Below the pieces are notes generated by a model, which worked only from the letters and a program-made list of their open reading frames with translations, was not told the origin of the DNA and made no database searches. The position numbers were made by a program, and so were the translations under genes. From an uncultured Fusobacterium sp. (lineage in GTDB: Bacteria > Fusobacteriota > Fusobacteriia > Fusobacteriales > Fusobacteriaceae), in assembly GCA_900541465.1 (NCBI GenBank), contig UQJY01000006.1, positions 1 through 64,000 on the forward strand: 64,000 bases of DNA. Direction: 5' to 3'. Positions 25,355-35,820 of this stretch are shown piece after piece; positions within the stretch are counted from its first letter, which is position 1, and the number at the start of each line of letters is the position of its first letter.

Positions 25355-27457
25355 ATGAAAGTTAGAGTACATGAATTAGCTAAGAAGTATGAAATAGGAA
25401 ATAAAGAGTTCTTAAATCTTTTAAAAGATTTAGAAATAGAAGTATCGTCTCACCTTTCAGGACTTTCTGAAGATCAGGTTGATAAAATAAAAAGCCACTT
25501 CAGTAAAGATGAAAAATCTGCTGACGATGAAAAACCAGGAAAAAAGAAAAAGAAATCAAAAATAAAAGAGAAAAATAAGGAGTCTGTATTGGAAACAAAG
25601 AAAGATAAAAGCAAGAAAAAGAAAAAAGGAAGAAGAACTGATTTCTTTGTAAAAAAAGCTGATACAGAAGCTGGAACAGTAGTAGAAGAAGATGGAATTA
25701 AAATTATAAAAATGAGAGGAGAAATGACTTTAGGAGAGTTTGCTGAAAAATTAAAGATAAACAGCTCTGAAATCATTAAAAAACTTTTCTTAAAAGGACA
25801 AATGCTTACAATAAACAGTCCTCTTAGCATAGAACTTGCTGAAGAAATTGCAGCAGATTATGATGTTCTTGTTGAGGAGGAGGAAGAGGAAGAAATTGCA
25901 TTTGGAGATAAATTTGCTCTTGAAATAGAAGATAAAGAGTCAGATTTACAAGAAAGAGCTCCTGTTATTACAATCATGGGACACGTTGACCACGGAAAAA
26001 CATCTCTTCTTGATGCTATAAGAAAAACAGAAGTTGTTGCCGGGGAAGCTGGAGGAATCACTCAGAAAATAGGAGCTTACCAAGTAACTAAAAATGGAAA
26101 GAAAATAACTTTCGTAGACACTCCTGGTCACGAGGCTTTTACAGATATGAGAGCCAGAGGGGCAAAAGTTACAGATATAGCAATTCTTGTTGTTGCAGCA
26201 GATGACGGTGTAATGCCTCAGACAATAGAGGCAATATCTCACGCAAAAGCAGCTGGGGTTCCTATTATTGTTGCAATCAATAAAATTGATAAACCAGAAG
26301 CAAACCCAATGAGAGTTAAACAAGAACTTATGGAACATGGTCTTGTTTCAGTTGAATGGGGTGGAGATGTAGAGTTTGTTGAAGTATCAGCAAAAGCTAA
26401 GATAAACCTAGACATTCTTCTTGAAACGATCCTTATTACAGCAGAAATTCTTGAGCTTAAAGCAAACCCTAAGAAAAGAGGAAAAGGTGTTGTTCTTGAA
26501 TCAAAACTTGACCCTAAAGTTGGGCCGGTTGCAGATATCTTAGTTCAAGAAGGAACTGTAAAAATAGGAGACGTTATTGTTGCAGGAGAATCTTATGGAA
26601 AAATAAGAGCTTTAATGGACGATAAAGGAATGAGAGTAAACAGTGCAGAAATGTCTCAGCCAGTGGAAATCATAGGATTTAACAGTGTGCCGGAAGCTGG
26701 AGATACAATTTATGTTATTCAAAATGAACAGCATGCAAGAAGAATAGTTGAAGAGATGGCTAAAGAAAGAAAAATGGCTGAAACAGGTAAGAAAACAATA
26801 ACTCTTGAATCTTTATCAGAAAGTTTTGACAACGAAAACCTAAAAGAACTTAACTTAATTTTAAGAGCAGATTCAAAAGGTTCTGCACAGGCACTTAAAG
26901 AATCACTTATGAAACTTTCTACAAATGAAGTTGCAGTTAATATTATTCAGTCAGCTCCTGGAGCAATCACTGAAAGTGATATTAAACTTGCAGAAGTTTC
27001 AAGTGCAATCATAATAGGATTTAACGTAAGACCAACAACAAAAGCTATAAAAGAAGCTGAAACTTCAGGAATAGAAATAAGAACATCTTCAATTATTTAC
27101 CAAATTATAGAAGATATTGAAAAAGCTTTAACAGGAATGCTTGAGCCTGAATTTAAAGAAATGTATCTTGGAAGAATTGAAATCAAGAAAGTATTTAAAG
27201 TGGCAAAAGTTGGAAATGTTGCAGGTTGTGTTGTTGTAGACGGTAAAGTAAAAAGAGATTCTAATATAAGAATAGTAAGAGATGGAGTTGTTGTTTACGA
27301 AGGAAAACTTGCATCACTTAAGAGATTTAAAGATGACGCAAAAGAAGTTGTTGCAGGTCAGGAATGCGGACTTGGTATTGAAAACTTTAATGATATTAAA
27401 GAGGGAGATATCGTAGAAGCATTTGATATTCAAGAAGTAAAAAGAACTCTTAGATAA
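25355..27457 (+). CDS. infB: Translation initiation factor IF-2
   Basis: GTPase that places initiator tRNA on the ribosome. The 700 residues comprise a winged-helix-like N terminus (VRVHELAKKYEIGNKEFLNLLKDL), a short Lys-rich linker (about 50-105), an IF2-N domain, and then the G domain with GHVDHGKTS (G1), DTPGHEAF (G3), NKIDK (G4) and SAK (G5). Domains II to IV follow. The linker is much shorter than in enterobacteria. AAGGAGGTG lies ten bases before the ATG. Fourth gene of the rimP operon. Confidence 0.98.
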   Translation: MKVRVHELAKKYEIGNKEFLNLLKDLEIEVSSHLSGLSEDQVDKIKSHFSKDEKSADDEKPGKKKKKSKIKEKNKESVLETKKDKSKKKKKGRRTDFFVKKADTEAGTVVEEDGIKIIKMRGEMTLGEFAEKLKINSSEIIKKLFLKGQMLTINSPLSIELAEEIAADYDVLVEEEEEEEIAFGDKFALEIEDKESDLQERAPVITIMGHVDHGKTSLLDAIRKTEVVAGEAGGITQKIGAYQVTKNGKKITFVDTPGHEAFTDMRARGAKVTDIAILVVAADDGVMPQTIEAISHAKAAGVPIIVAINKIDKPEANPMRVKQELMEHGLVSVEWGGDVEFVEVSAKAKINLDILLETILITAEILELKANPKKRGKGVVLESKLDPKVGPVADILVQEGTVKIGDVIVAGESYGKIRALMDDKGMRVNSAEMSQPVEIIGFNSVPEAGDTIYVIQNEQHARRIVEEMAKERKMAETGKKTITLESLSESFDNENLKELNLILRADSKGSAQALKESLMKLSTNEVAVNIIQSAPGAITESDIKLAEVSSAIIIGFNVRPTTKAIKEAETSGIEIRTSSIIYQIIEDIEKALTGMLEPEFKEMYLGRIEIKKVFKVAKVGNVAGCVVVDGKVKRDSNIRIVRDGVVVYEGKLASLKRFKDDAKEVVAGQECGLGIENFNDIKEGDIVEAFDIQEVKRTLR

Positions 27458-27499
27458 TATGAGCCGTGCAGCCTTCTATGTAGAACGGAGGTATTTATA

Positions 27500-27865
27500 A
27501 TGAGAAAACAAAGATTAGCAGCTATTGAAAAAGAAGTCTTAAGAGTTATCTCAACAGCTCTTTTGGAAGATGTAAAAAATCCAAAAGTAAAAGGTATGGT
27601 TTCTTTAACAAAAGTAAGAGTAACAGAAGATTTAAAATTTGCTGACCTTTATTTTACAATTCTTTCTATGGAAGGACAAAATATAAATAAAGAAAGAGTT
27701 GAAGAGGGGCTTAATGAGATAAGAGGATTCTTAAGAAAAAAAGTTTCAGAAGAATTAAATTTAAGATTTGTTCCTGAAATGAGAATAAAAATAGATGACT
27801 CAATAGAATATGCAGTAAGAATATCTAAGCTGCTTGATGATATTAAGAAGAAACAGGAAGAGTAG
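27500..27865 (+). CDS. rbfA: Ribosome-binding factor A
   Basis: KH-fold factor needed for 16S rRNA 5'-end maturation and cold adaptation. The 121 residues contain the family features EVLRVISTALLEDVKNPKV near the start and LRFVPEMRIKIDDSIEYAVRI near residue 90. It follows infB as usual and precedes recJ by 12 bases. An ACGGAGG site lies before the ATG. Confidence 0.95.
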   Translation: MRKQRLAAIEKEVLRVISTALLEDVKNPKVKGMVSLTKVRVTEDLKFADLYFTILSMEGQNINKERVEEGLNEIRGFLRKKVSEELNLRFVPEMRIKIDDSIEYAVRISKLLDDIKKKQEE

Positions 27866-27877
27866 GACAGAGAAGCT

Positions 27878-29563
27878 ATGATATGGAAAAACAATAATAT
27901 TCCAGAAAACATTGTAGCGGAAAAAGCAGATGCTTGGAAAACTTCCAAAATATTAACGAGACTCTTATTAAATAAAAATTTAGTTGAAAAGAAAGATGTG
28001 GAAAGATTTATAAATCCCTGTCTTGAACAGCTGAGAAATCCTTTCGATTTTGAAAGAATGGAAGAGGCTGTTGAAAAAATTATAAAACTGAGGGAAAAAA
28101 AGCAAAGAATTTATATCTATGGAGATTACGATGTAGATGGAATTACTGCAGCTTCCTTTCTTGTTCTTGTTATGAGAGAAATAGGAATAGATACAAGATA
28201 TTATATTCCAAGCAGAATGGAGGAAAACTATGGTCTTGATAAAAAGACCATAGACTTCATTAATGAACGGGACGGGAAAATGGTTATAACCGTTGATACG
28301 GGAGCAAATTCAATAGAGGATATAAGATATGCACAAAGTCTGGGAATAGAAGTTATAGTTACAGACCATCATAAATCTACAAAAGAAAAATTTGATGAAG
28401 AGTATATTTTAATAAATCCAAAGCTGAGTGAAAATTATAAATTCAAATATCTGTCTGGGGCAGGGGTTGCTTTAAAACTTGCTCAAGGAATATACAGAAA
28501 ACTTAAAATATCAGAAGAAAGATTATATAAATATCTTGATATAGTTATGATAGGAACAGTTGCTGACGTAGTTCCAATGATAGATGAAAACAGAGTTATA
28601 ATAAGCAAAGGCCTTCAGGTTTTAAAAGAGACAAAAGTAAAGGGGCTTGTATATCTTATAAGATACTTGAAATTTCAAAATAAGAATATAAATACTACTG
28701 ATGTGAGTTATTTTATATCTCCTCTTATAAACTCCCTTGGAAGAATAGGGGTTTCTAAGATAGGGGCAGACTTTTTTATTGAAGAAGATGATTTCAAAAT
28801 TTACAATATAATAGAAGAAATGAAAAAAACCAATAAAATAAGAAGAAAATTGGAGAAAAAAATATATGACGAGGCTATTGAAATTCTTGAAAAAGAAGAG
28901 AATGCAAAAGATATGCCTTATATATTTCTTACTTCAAAAAACTGGCATCCGGGAGTAATCGGAGTTGTATCTTCAAGGCTGAGCATAAAATTTGGTGTTC
29001 CGGTGATATTGGTTGCAATAAAAAACGGAGTGGGAAAAGCATCATGTAGAAGCAACAATGGAGTAAATATTTTCAACATATTTAAAAAAATGGAGGGCAA
29101 ACTTGTCCGTTTCGGAGGACATGACCTGGCAGCAGGTTTTATTGCTGAGACAGGAAAACTTAAAGAAATAGAAGGGGAGTTTGCAAAAGAGATAGAAAAG
29201 CTGAAAACAACCAGAGAAGAAAAAGTTCTCGAAGTGGATTTAGAGCTTTCAATAGATGAAATTAATGAAGAGATTTTAGAAGATATAAAATTACTTTCTC
29301 CATACGGGCTTGAAAATCAGCAGCCTTTATTTATGGACAGAGGTGTTTATATAAAGAATATTGAAAAATTTGGTGTTGAAGACAGACATTTTAACGGGAT
29401 AATTGAAAAAAATAAAAAAGAATATCCTTTTATTGCTTTTAATCTGTCTAATGAAATAGAGCATAAAAATATGAAAGAAAAATTTGATATTGTGTACTAT
29501 CCAGAAAAGGTTAATATAAAAGGCAAGGATAGATACAGTATTAAAATAAAAGGCATAAAATAA
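27878..29563 (+). CDS. recJ: Single-stranded-DNA exonuclease RecJ
   Basis: 5'-to-3' ssDNA exonuclease of the DHH family used in recombination and mismatch repair. Its 561 residues include motif I YGDYDVDGITAASF (about 80-93), VTVDTGANS, the DHH signature VTDHHKS (about 165), and in the C-terminal DHHA1 domain GKASCRSNNGVN and RFGGHDLAAGF. It is slightly shorter than typical (~570-580). Being last in an infB-rbfA operon is a less common position; truB often follows rbfA elsewhere. Confidence 0.93.
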   Translation: MIWKNNNIPENIVAEKADAWKTSKILTRLLLNKNLVEKKDVERFINPCLEQLRNPFDFERMEEAVEKIIKLREKKQRIYIYGDYDVDGITAASFLVLVMREIGIDTRYYIPSRMEENYGLDKKTIDFINERDGKMVITVDTGANSIEDIRYAQSLGIEVIVTDHHKSTKEKFDEEYILINPKLSENYKFKYLSGAGVALKLAQGIYRKLKISEERLYKYLDIVMIGTVADVVPMIDENRVIISKGLQVLKETKVKGLVYLIRYLKFQNKNINTTDVSYFISPLINSLGRIGVSKIGADFFIEEDDFKIYNIIEEMKKTNKIRRKLEKKIYDEAIEILEKEENAKDMPYIFLTSKNWHPGVIGVVSSRLSIKFGVPVILVAIKNGVGKASCRSNNGVNIFNIFKKMEGKLVRFGGHDLAAGFIAETGKLKEIEGEFAKEIEKLKTTREEKVLEVDLELSIDEINEEILEDIKLLSPYGLENQQPLFMDRGVYIKNIEKFGVEDRHFNGIIEKNKKEYPFIAFNLSNEIEHKNMKEKFDIVYYPEKVNIKGKDRYSIKIKGIK

Positions 29564-29606
29564 AAATTTATGAATAAAGCATATAAAAACACTTAAGGAG
29601 GAAAAG

Positions 29607-30896
29607 ATGAAACACGAAATCAAAAAACTTGAAAAATCTGCAGTAGAGATTGTAATGACTCTATCAAAAGAGGAGTTTGCTCCACTAAAAAAAGAAATAC
29701 TTGCAAATGCTCAAAAAACTGTAGAAATTCCAGGATTCAGAAAAGGACATGCTCCGATTGATCAAATCGAAGCTAAATATGCTGAAGGAATAAAAGAGGA
29801 ATTAACAGACAAAGTTCTTAAAAAATATTTTGGTGAGGTTGTAACAGCTGAAAATTTAAAACCAGTAAGTCCAATGTACAATGTAAACGTTAAAATGGAC
29901 GAAGAAACTTTTGAAGTAACTTGTTCTGTTGACGTTTTCCCTGAAGTAACTTTAGGAGAATACAAAGGAATCGAAATAGAAAAAGCTGTATTTGAAATGT
30001 CAGAAGATAAATTAAATGAAGAAATAGAAAGAATGAGAAATGCAAAAGCAGAATTAAAAGATGCTGAAGACGGATACCAAGCTCAAATGGGTGACACAGT
30101 TGATCTAGCATTTGAAGGATTTGTTGACGGAGTTGCTTTTGAAGGCGGAAAAGCTGATTCTCACTTATTAAAACTAGGAAGCAACATGTTTATCCCTGGT
30201 TTTGAAGATCAATTAGTAGGATACACTAAAGGTCAAGAAGGAGAAGTAAACGTAACTTTCCCTGCTGAATACCATGCAGCTAACCTTGCAGGAAAACCTG
30301 CTGTATTCAAAGTAAAAATCAATGCAGTTAAATTACTTAATAAACCTGAAGTAAATGAAGAATTTGCAAAAGCATATGGATTTGAATCTGTTGAAGATTT
30401 AAGAACTAAAAAATATGATGAAGTTGCAAAAAGAGGAGAAGAAAACGCTAAAAACGAAAACAGAGGAAGAATGCTTGTTAAAGTAACAGATGGAGCAAAA
30501 GTTGAAGTTCCTCAAAGTTTAGTTATAAGAGAAGTTGAAGCTAAAGTTGCAGAACTTGAGCAGCAACTTATGATGCAGGGAATGGATTTAAAAGGATACT
30601 TAAAAATGACAGGAATGACAATGGATTCTATATTTAACCAATTAGCTCCAATGTCTGAAAGCAAAGTTAAAATGGATCTAATCCTAGACAAAATAGCTGA
30701 AGTTGAAAACTTAGAAGTTTCTGAAGATGAAGTAAAAGCAAAAGCTGAAGAAGTTGCAAAAATGTATGGAATGACTCCAGAAACTCTTAAAGAAGAATTA
30801 GACAAAACTAAGAGATATGAAAGCTTCATTAACAGCTTAAAAACTGATTTATTAATGAGTAAAGCTATTGAATTAATCGAAGCTAACGTAAAATAG
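29607..30896 (+). CDS. tig: Trigger factor
   Basis: Ribosome-associated chaperone and peptidyl-prolyl isomerase. The ribosome-docking signature appears as IPGFRKGHAP at about residues 40-49. An FKBP domain (about 155-240, GDTVDLAFEGFVDGVAFEGG) and a helical C-terminal chaperone region follow. 429 residues is the usual length. AAGGAGG precedes the ATG. It lies upstream of clpP-clpX, the classic order. Confidence 0.96.
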   Translation: MKHEIKKLEKSAVEIVMTLSKEEFAPLKKEILANAQKTVEIPGFRKGHAPIDQIEAKYAEGIKEELTDKVLKKYFGEVVTAENLKPVSPMYNVNVKMDEETFEVTCSVDVFPEVTLGEYKGIEIEKAVFEMSEDKLNEEIERMRNAKAELKDAEDGYQAQMGDTVDLAFEGFVDGVAFEGGKADSHLLKLGSNMFIPGFEDQLVGYTKGQEGEVNVTFPAEYHAANLAGKPAVFKVKINAVKLLNKPEVNEEFAKAYGFESVEDLRTKKYDEVAKRGEENAKNENRGRMLVKVTDGAKVEVPQSLVIREVEAKVAELEQQLMMQGMDLKGYLKMTGMTMDSIFNQLAPMSESKVKMDLILDKIAEVENLEVSEDEVKAKAEEVAKMYGMTPETLKEELDKTKRYESFINSLKTDLLMSKAIELIEANVK

Positions 30897-30899
30897 TTT

Positions 30900-30992
30900 T
30901 TAAATAAAAAATAAAATAATTTAAATAGGAAGAGAGCTGTATTATTTTAAATAATACAGCAGTTCTCTCCCTCTTAAATAAAAAATAAAATA
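30900..30992 (+). repeat. Hairpin flanked by 19-bp direct repeats between tig and clpP
   Basis: TTAAATAAAAAATAAAATA occurs at 30900-30918 and again at 30974-30992. Between them a near-perfect inverted repeat (GCTGTATTATTT 30936-30947 with AAATAATACAGC 30949-30960, outer AGAGA/TCTCT) forms a strong hairpin. No T run follows, so it is not an ordinary terminator; mRNA processing or a regulator site are possibilities. Confidence 0.6.
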
Positions 30993-31042
30993 TTTTTAAA
31001 TAAAAAAGTCTTTTATCTTTTATTTAAGGAGGAGATAATAAA

Positions 31043-31618
31043 ATGTATAATCCAATAGTTATAGAAAATACAAGCTACGGCGAAAGAAGTTATGATATAT
31101 ATTCAAGACTTTTAAAAGACAGAATAATCTTTTTGGGAACAGAGATAAATGACAATGTGGCAAATGCTATTGTTGCACAGCTTTTATTTTTGGAAGCTGA
31201 AGATCCGGAAAAAGATATTACAATGTATATAAACAGCCCAGGTGGAGTTGTTACAGCTGGAATGGCAATATATGACACAATGAATTATATAAAACCAGAC
31301 GTTCAGACAATCTGTGTGGGACAGGCTGCAAGCATGGGAGCTTTTCTCCTTTCAGCAGGGGCAAAAGGAAAAAGATTTTCTCTTGAAAATTCAAGAATAA
31401 TGATACATCAGCCTTTAGGAGGAACTCAGGGGCAGGCAGCTGATATAGAAATTCATGCTAAAGAAATTTTAAGACTTAAGAAAAAACTTAGTGAAATTTT
31501 AGCTGAAAACTGTGGGAAAACAGTTGAAGAAGTGTATAGAGATACAGACAGGGATAACTTTATGTCAGCAGAAGAAGCTGTTGAATATGGTCTTATAGAT
31601 AAAGTTATCAAGAGATAG
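31043..31618 (+). CDS. clpP: ATP-dependent Clp protease proteolytic subunit
   Basis: Tetradecameric serine protease that degrades proteins fed by ClpX. The 191 residues have the catalytic Ser97 in GQAASMGAF and His122 in [10 protein letters not shown], with the third residue in the [13 protein letters not shown] segment. The IGF-loop-binding pocket and handle helix regions look intact. AAGGAGGAG precedes the ATG. clpX follows after 21 bases, so the protease and its unfoldase are co-transcribed. Confidence 0.97.
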   Translation: MYNPIVIENTSYGERSYDIYSRLLKDRIIFLGTEINDNVANAIVAQLLFLEAEDPEKDITMYINSPGGVVTAGMAIYDTMNYIKPDVQTICVGQAASMGAFLLSAGAKGKRFSLENSRIMIHQPLGGTQGQAADIEIHAKEILRLKKKLSEILAENCGKTVEEVYRDTDRDNFMSAEEAVEYGLIDKVIKR

Positions 31619-31639
31619 TAATTCAGAGAGGAGAGAAAT

Positions 31640-32875
31640 ATGAAAAAACCGGTTTGTTCTTTTTGTGGAAGAGGACAGGAGGAAGTTGGAAAACTTTTTT
31701 CAGGAATTAACGGAGCTTTTATATGTGAAGATTGTATAGAAGCATGTTATGAAATGCTTGATTACTCTCTTGGAGAAGAAATAGTAAAAGAGAAAAAAAA
31801 TCCAATAGAAACAGAACTTCTTACACCAAAAGAAATAAAAGAAAAACTTGATGAATATGTAATCGGTCAGGACGAAAGCAAAAAAGTTCTAGCCGTTTCA
31901 GTGTATAATCATTACAAAAGAATAAAACTTGCAGATGAAACAGACAAAAGTGTTGATGTACAGAAATCAAATGTTCTTATAATAGGGCCTACTGGTTCTG
32001 GAAAAACACTTCTTGCACAGACTCTTGCAAGAATATTAAATATTCCTTTTGCAATAGCTGATGCTACAACTCTTACAGAAGCAGGATATGTAGGAGACGA
32101 CGTAGAAAATGTTTTAGTAAGACTTCTTCAGTCTGCAGATTATGATGTAGAAGCAGCAGAAAAAGGAATAGTTTATATAGACGAGATAGATAAGATTGCA
32201 AGAAAATCTGAAAATATGTCAATAACAAGAGATGTTTCCGGAGAGGGAGTTCAGCAGGCTCTTCTTAAAATAATTGAGGGAACAAAATCACAAGTTCCCC
32301 CTCAAGGAGGAAGAAAACACCCTAACCAGGAACTTATAGAGATAGATACAAAAAATATTCTTTTCATAGTCGGAGGAGCTTTTGAAGGGCTTGAAAAAGT
32401 TATATCAAAAAGAACTCAGCAGAAAAGTTTAGGTTTTGGAGCAGATACAAGCAGAGTTAAAAGAGGAGAAGAGGGAGAAGTTTTAAGAAAAGTTACTCCT
32501 GAAGATTTAATAAAGCAGGGAATAATTCCAGAACTTGTTGGAAGACTTCCTCTTGTTACAACTCTTGACAGCTTAGACGAAGATGCACTGTTAAGAATTC
32601 TTGTTGAGCCAAAAAATGCCATAGTAAAACAATATCAGAAATTTTTTGAAATGGAAGGAATAGAGCTTGTTATTACAGAGGGAGCTTTAAGAGAAGTGGC
32701 AAAAAGAGCAATGGCAAGAAGAATAGGAGCAAGAGGACTAAGAGCAATTTTAGAAAATACAATGCTTGAACTTATGTATGAAGTGCCGTCACAAAAAAAT
32801 GTAGAAAAAGTTATTGTAGATATTGACGGGCTTGACGACTACAAAAAAGTTCAGATAATTAAAAAGGAGGGATAA
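31640..32875 (+). CDS. clpX: Clp protease ATP-binding subunit ClpX
   Basis: AAA+ unfoldase partner of ClpP. The 411 residues have the N-terminal zinc-binding domain (CSFCG and CEDCIEAC, four Cys within the first 35 residues), Walker [12 protein letters not shown] near residue 117, Walker B VYIDEIDK, the [14 protein letters not shown] sensor region, and the ClpP-docking loop LGFGAD. It lies six bases ahead of lon. Confidence 0.98.
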   Translation: MKKPVCSFCGRGQEEVGKLFSGINGAFICEDCIEACYEMLDYSLGEEIVKEKKNPIETELLTPKEIKEKLDEYVIGQDESKKVLAVSVYNHYKRIKLADETDKSVDVQKSNVLIIGPTGSGKTLLAQTLARILNIPFAIADATTLTEAGYVGDDVENVLVRLLQSADYDVEAAEKGIVYIDEIDKIARKSENMSITRDVSGEGVQQALLKIIEGTKSQVPPQGGRKHPNQELIEIDTKNILFIVGGAFEGLEKVISKRTQQKSLGFGADTSRVKRGEEGEVLRKVTPEDLIKQGIIPELVGRLPLVTTLDSLDEDALLRILVEPKNAIVKQYQKFFEMEGIELVITEGALREVAKRAMARRIGARGLRAILENTMLELMYEVPSQKNVEKVIVDIDGLDDYKKVQIIKKEG

Positions 32876-32881
32876 TAGCTT

Positions 32882-35197
32882 ATGGAAAATAGATTACCAT
32901 TTTTGCCTACAAGAGATTTAGTTATCTTCCCCGGAGTAGTAACACCTGTATATGTTGGAAGAGAAAAGAGTATGAAAACTCTTGAGAAATTAGAAAACAG
33001 CGAAAATACAAAAATGCTTTTCGGAATGCAGAAAGAAACACTTAAAGAAGAACCAAAACTTCCTGAAGATGTTTACACGACAGGAGTCATTGTAAATGTT
33101 CTTCAAAGTATAAAAATGCCTAATAAAACAATAAAAATTCTTGTGGAAGCAGAAAAAAGAGTTCTTTTAGAAAATCCTAAAGAGGAAGAAGACGGGTCAT
33201 ACAGCTCTGGTTATGTGGAAGTTGAATGTAAAAATTCAGATTCAAAAGAAACTCTGGCAGTTTACAGAAAAGTTATAGAATATTATGAAAGATATACTAA
33301 ATTCTTAGGGAAAACTTTACCAGAAGTTTTAGTAACTTTAAAATCAACTAAAGATATAAACGGCGGATTTGATTTAATTGCCAATAATCTTTTCATTGAT
33401 TCACAAGATAAGCAGAAAATATTAGAAGTCCTTGATGTAGAGCAGAGAGGATATATGATTTTAGATCTGCTTTCAAAAGAGATTGAAATAAATGAAATAG
33501 AAAAGAAAGTTGAAGATAAAGTCAGAAACAAAATGAATGATGCTCAAAAAGCATATTATTTAAAAGAAAAAATAAATGCTATGAAAGAGGAAATTCAAGA
33601 TTACACTCCTGAAGATGAAGATAAAGAACTTGCAGAGAGAATAGAAAAAGCAAAACTTCCAGCTGAAGTTAAGAAAAAAGTTGATGAAGAACTTAAAAAA
33701 ATGAGCAAAATGCCTGGATTTTCAGCTGAAGCATCTGTTTCAAGAAACTATATAGAAACACTTCTTGAACTTCCATGGAAAAAAACAACAAAAGATGATC
33801 TTGATATAGAAAGAGCTTCTTCTGTTTTAGACAGAGACCACTATGGACTTAAAGAAGTTAAAGAAAGAATTCTTGACTATCTTGCAGTTAAAAAACTTAA
33901 TCCAAAAATGAAAGGAACAATAATCTGTCTTGTCGGGCCTCCGGGAGTAGGAAAAACATCTCTTGCAAAATCTGTTGCAGATTCAATGGGAAGAAAATTT
34001 GTAAGAGTTTCACTTGGAGGAGTGAGAGACGAGGCTGAAATAAGAGGACACAGAAGAACATATATAGGATCTATGCCTGGAAGAATTATGAAAGCAATGA
34101 AACTTGCAGGGGTAAAAAATCCTCTTATTCTTCTTGATGAACTTGATAAAATGTCAAGCGACTTTAAAGGAGATCCGGCTTCAGCGATGCTTGAAGTTCT
34201 TGATCCAGAACAGAACATTCACTTTGAAGATCACTATATTGATGTTCCTTATGATTTATCACAAGTATTTTTCCTTGCAACAGCAAATGATTTAAGAAAT
34301 ATTCCTGAGCCTTTAATCGATAGAATGGAAATTATATCTCTTTCTTCATACACTGAATATGAAAAACTTCATATTGCAAAACAGTATCTAGTAAAACAGC
34401 TGCAGGAAGAAAATGGATTGAAAGATATAAAAATAACAATATCAGATAATGTTATTTTAAAAATTATAAATGAATACACAAGAGAAGCCGGAGTAAGAAG
34501 CCTTAAGAGAGAAATAAATAATCTTTTCAGAAAACTTGCAAGAAAAGTTGTAAAAGAAAAACTTGAAAAAATTATAGTAAATGCAGGCAATCTTGAAAAA
34601 TATCTTGGAAAAGCAAAATTCAGACCAGAAAAAATGAAAGAGAGAACTTATAAAGTTGGAATAGTAAACGGTCTTGCTTGGACATCAGTTGGAGGAATTA
34701 CTCTTGAAGTTCAGGGGGTTTTAATTCCAGGAAAAGGAGCTTTAAACTTAACAGGAACTCTTGGAAATGTAATGAAAGAGTCAGCTGAAGTATCATTTAC
34801 TTATGTTAAATCAAATTTTGAAAAATATCATATAAATGAAAAAGAATTTTTAGAAAAGAAAAATATTCACCTTCACTTCCCAGAGGGAGCAACTCCAAAA
34901 GACGGACCTTCTGCGGGAATAGCTATTACAACTGCAATTCTTTCAGTATTAACAGGAAGAGAAATAAGACAGGATATAGCTATGACTGGTGAAATAACAA
35001 TAACAGGTGAAGTTCTTGCAATAGGAGGAGTGAAAGAAAAAGTTATAGGTGCTCACAGAGCCGGAATAAGAGAAGTAATTCTTCCAGAAGACAACAGACC
35101 TGATATTGCAGATATTCCACATGAAGTTGCAAAAGATATGAAAATAAATTGTGTAAAAAATTATGATGAAGTTGAGAAATTAGTTTTTAAAAAATAA
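32882..35197 (+). CDS. lon: ATP-dependent protease Lon
   Basis: Soluble AAA+ protease of damaged and regulatory proteins. Of the 771 residues, the N-terminal substrate domain covers about 1-300, Walker A GPPGVGKTSLAKS lies near residue 350, and the protease domain has the catalytic dyad Ser677 (KDGPSAGIA) and Lys720 (GVKEK), 43 residues apart as in E. coli. Located between clpX and engB, as in Bacillus. Confidence 0.98.
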   Translation: MENRLPFLPTRDLVIFPGVVTPVYVGREKSMKTLEKLENSENTKMLFGMQKETLKEEPKLPEDVYTTGVIVNVLQSIKMPNKTIKILVEAEKRVLLENPKEEEDGSYSSGYVEVECKNSDSKETLAVYRKVIEYYERYTKFLGKTLPEVLVTLKSTKDINGGFDLIANNLFIDSQDKQKILEVLDVEQRGYMILDLLSKEIEINEIEKKVEDKVRNKMNDAQKAYYLKEKINAMKEEIQDYTPEDEDKELAERIEKAKLPAEVKKKVDEELKKMSKMPGFSAEASVSRNYIETLLELPWKKTTKDDLDIERASSVLDRDHYGLKEVKERILDYLAVKKLNPKMKGTIICLVGPPGVGKTSLAKSVADSMGRKFVRVSLGGVRDEAEIRGHRRTYIGSMPGRIMKAMKLAGVKNPLILLDELDKMSSDFKGDPASAMLEVLDPEQNIHFEDHYIDVPYDLSQVFFLATANDLRNIPEPLIDRMEIISLSSYTEYEKLHIAKQYLVKQLQEENGLKDIKITISDNVILKIINEYTREAGVRSLKREINNLFRKLARKVVKEKLEKIIVNAGNLEKYLGKAKFRPEKMKERTYKVGIVNGLAWTSVGGITLEVQGVLIPGKGALNLTGTLGNVMKESAEVSFTYVKSNFEKYHINEKEFLEKKNIHLHFPEGATPKDGPSAGIAITTAILSVLTGREIRQDIAMTGEITITGEVLAIGGVKEKVIGAHRAGIREVILPEDNRPDIADIPHEVAKDMKINCVKNYDEVEKLVFKK

Positions 35198-35211
35198 AAC
35201 AGGAGAGAAAA

Positions 35212-35820
35212 ATGATAATAAAACAAGCAGAATTTGTTAAATCTGCCGTGTATGAAAAAGATTATCCGGAAGAACTTTCTAACATAGAATTTGCCTTTGT
35301 TGGAAGATCAAATGTTGGAAAATCATCTCTTATAAACAGTATAACAAGAAGAGGGAAACTTGCCAGAATAAGTAAGACACCGGGAAGAACTCAGCTTATA
35401 AACTATTTTATTATAAATAATGAATTCTTTCTTGTAGACCTTCCAGGATATGGTTTTGCCAAAGTTCCAAAAGCTATGAAAGCTGAATGGGGGCAGACTA
35501 TGGAAAGATACCTTGCAAGCAAAAGGAAGAAACTTGTTTTCGTTCTTCTTGATATAAGAAGAGTTCCTACAGCAGAAGATATGGATATGCTTCACTGGCT
35601 TGACCACTTTGATATTCCTTTTAAAATTATTTTTACAAAGATGGACAAGGTGTCAAACAATGAAAAGTTTAAATGCTTGAAAGCTATAAGAACAAAACTT
35701 GAGTTTCATAATGAAGATGTCTTTTTCCATTCTTCACTGAAGGATACAGGAAGAGATGAAATCTTAGATTATATTGAAGAAATTTTAAATGAAGAAAAAA
35801 TTCAGCAGGAGGGAAATTAA
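35212..35820 (+). CDS. engB: Ribosome biogenesis GTPase EngB (YihA/YsxC)
   Basis: TRAFAC GTPase required for 50S assembly. The 202 residues have G1 GRSNVGKSS (about 31-39), the switch segment TPGRTQLINYF, G3 DLPGYG, and G4 TKMDK. Directly downstream of lon in the common lon-engB pairing; its TAA stop shares a base with the ATG of valS. Confidence 0.96.
   Translation: MIIKQAEFVKSAVYEKDYPEELSNIEFAFVGRSNVGKSSLINSITRRGKLARISKTPGRTQLINYFIINNEFFLVDLPGYGFAKVPKAMKAEWGQTMERYLASKRKKLVFVLLDIRRVPTAEDMDMLHWLDHFDIPFKIIFTKMDKVSNNEKFKCLKAIRTKLEFHNEDVFFHSSLKDTGRDEILDYIEEILNEEKIQQEGN

Noticed and set aside
25474..25830. 118-codon minus-strand open frame opposite infB
   Set aside because: Ser/Phe-rich translation is the complement of the Lys-rich IF-2 linker; no promoter or ribosome site.
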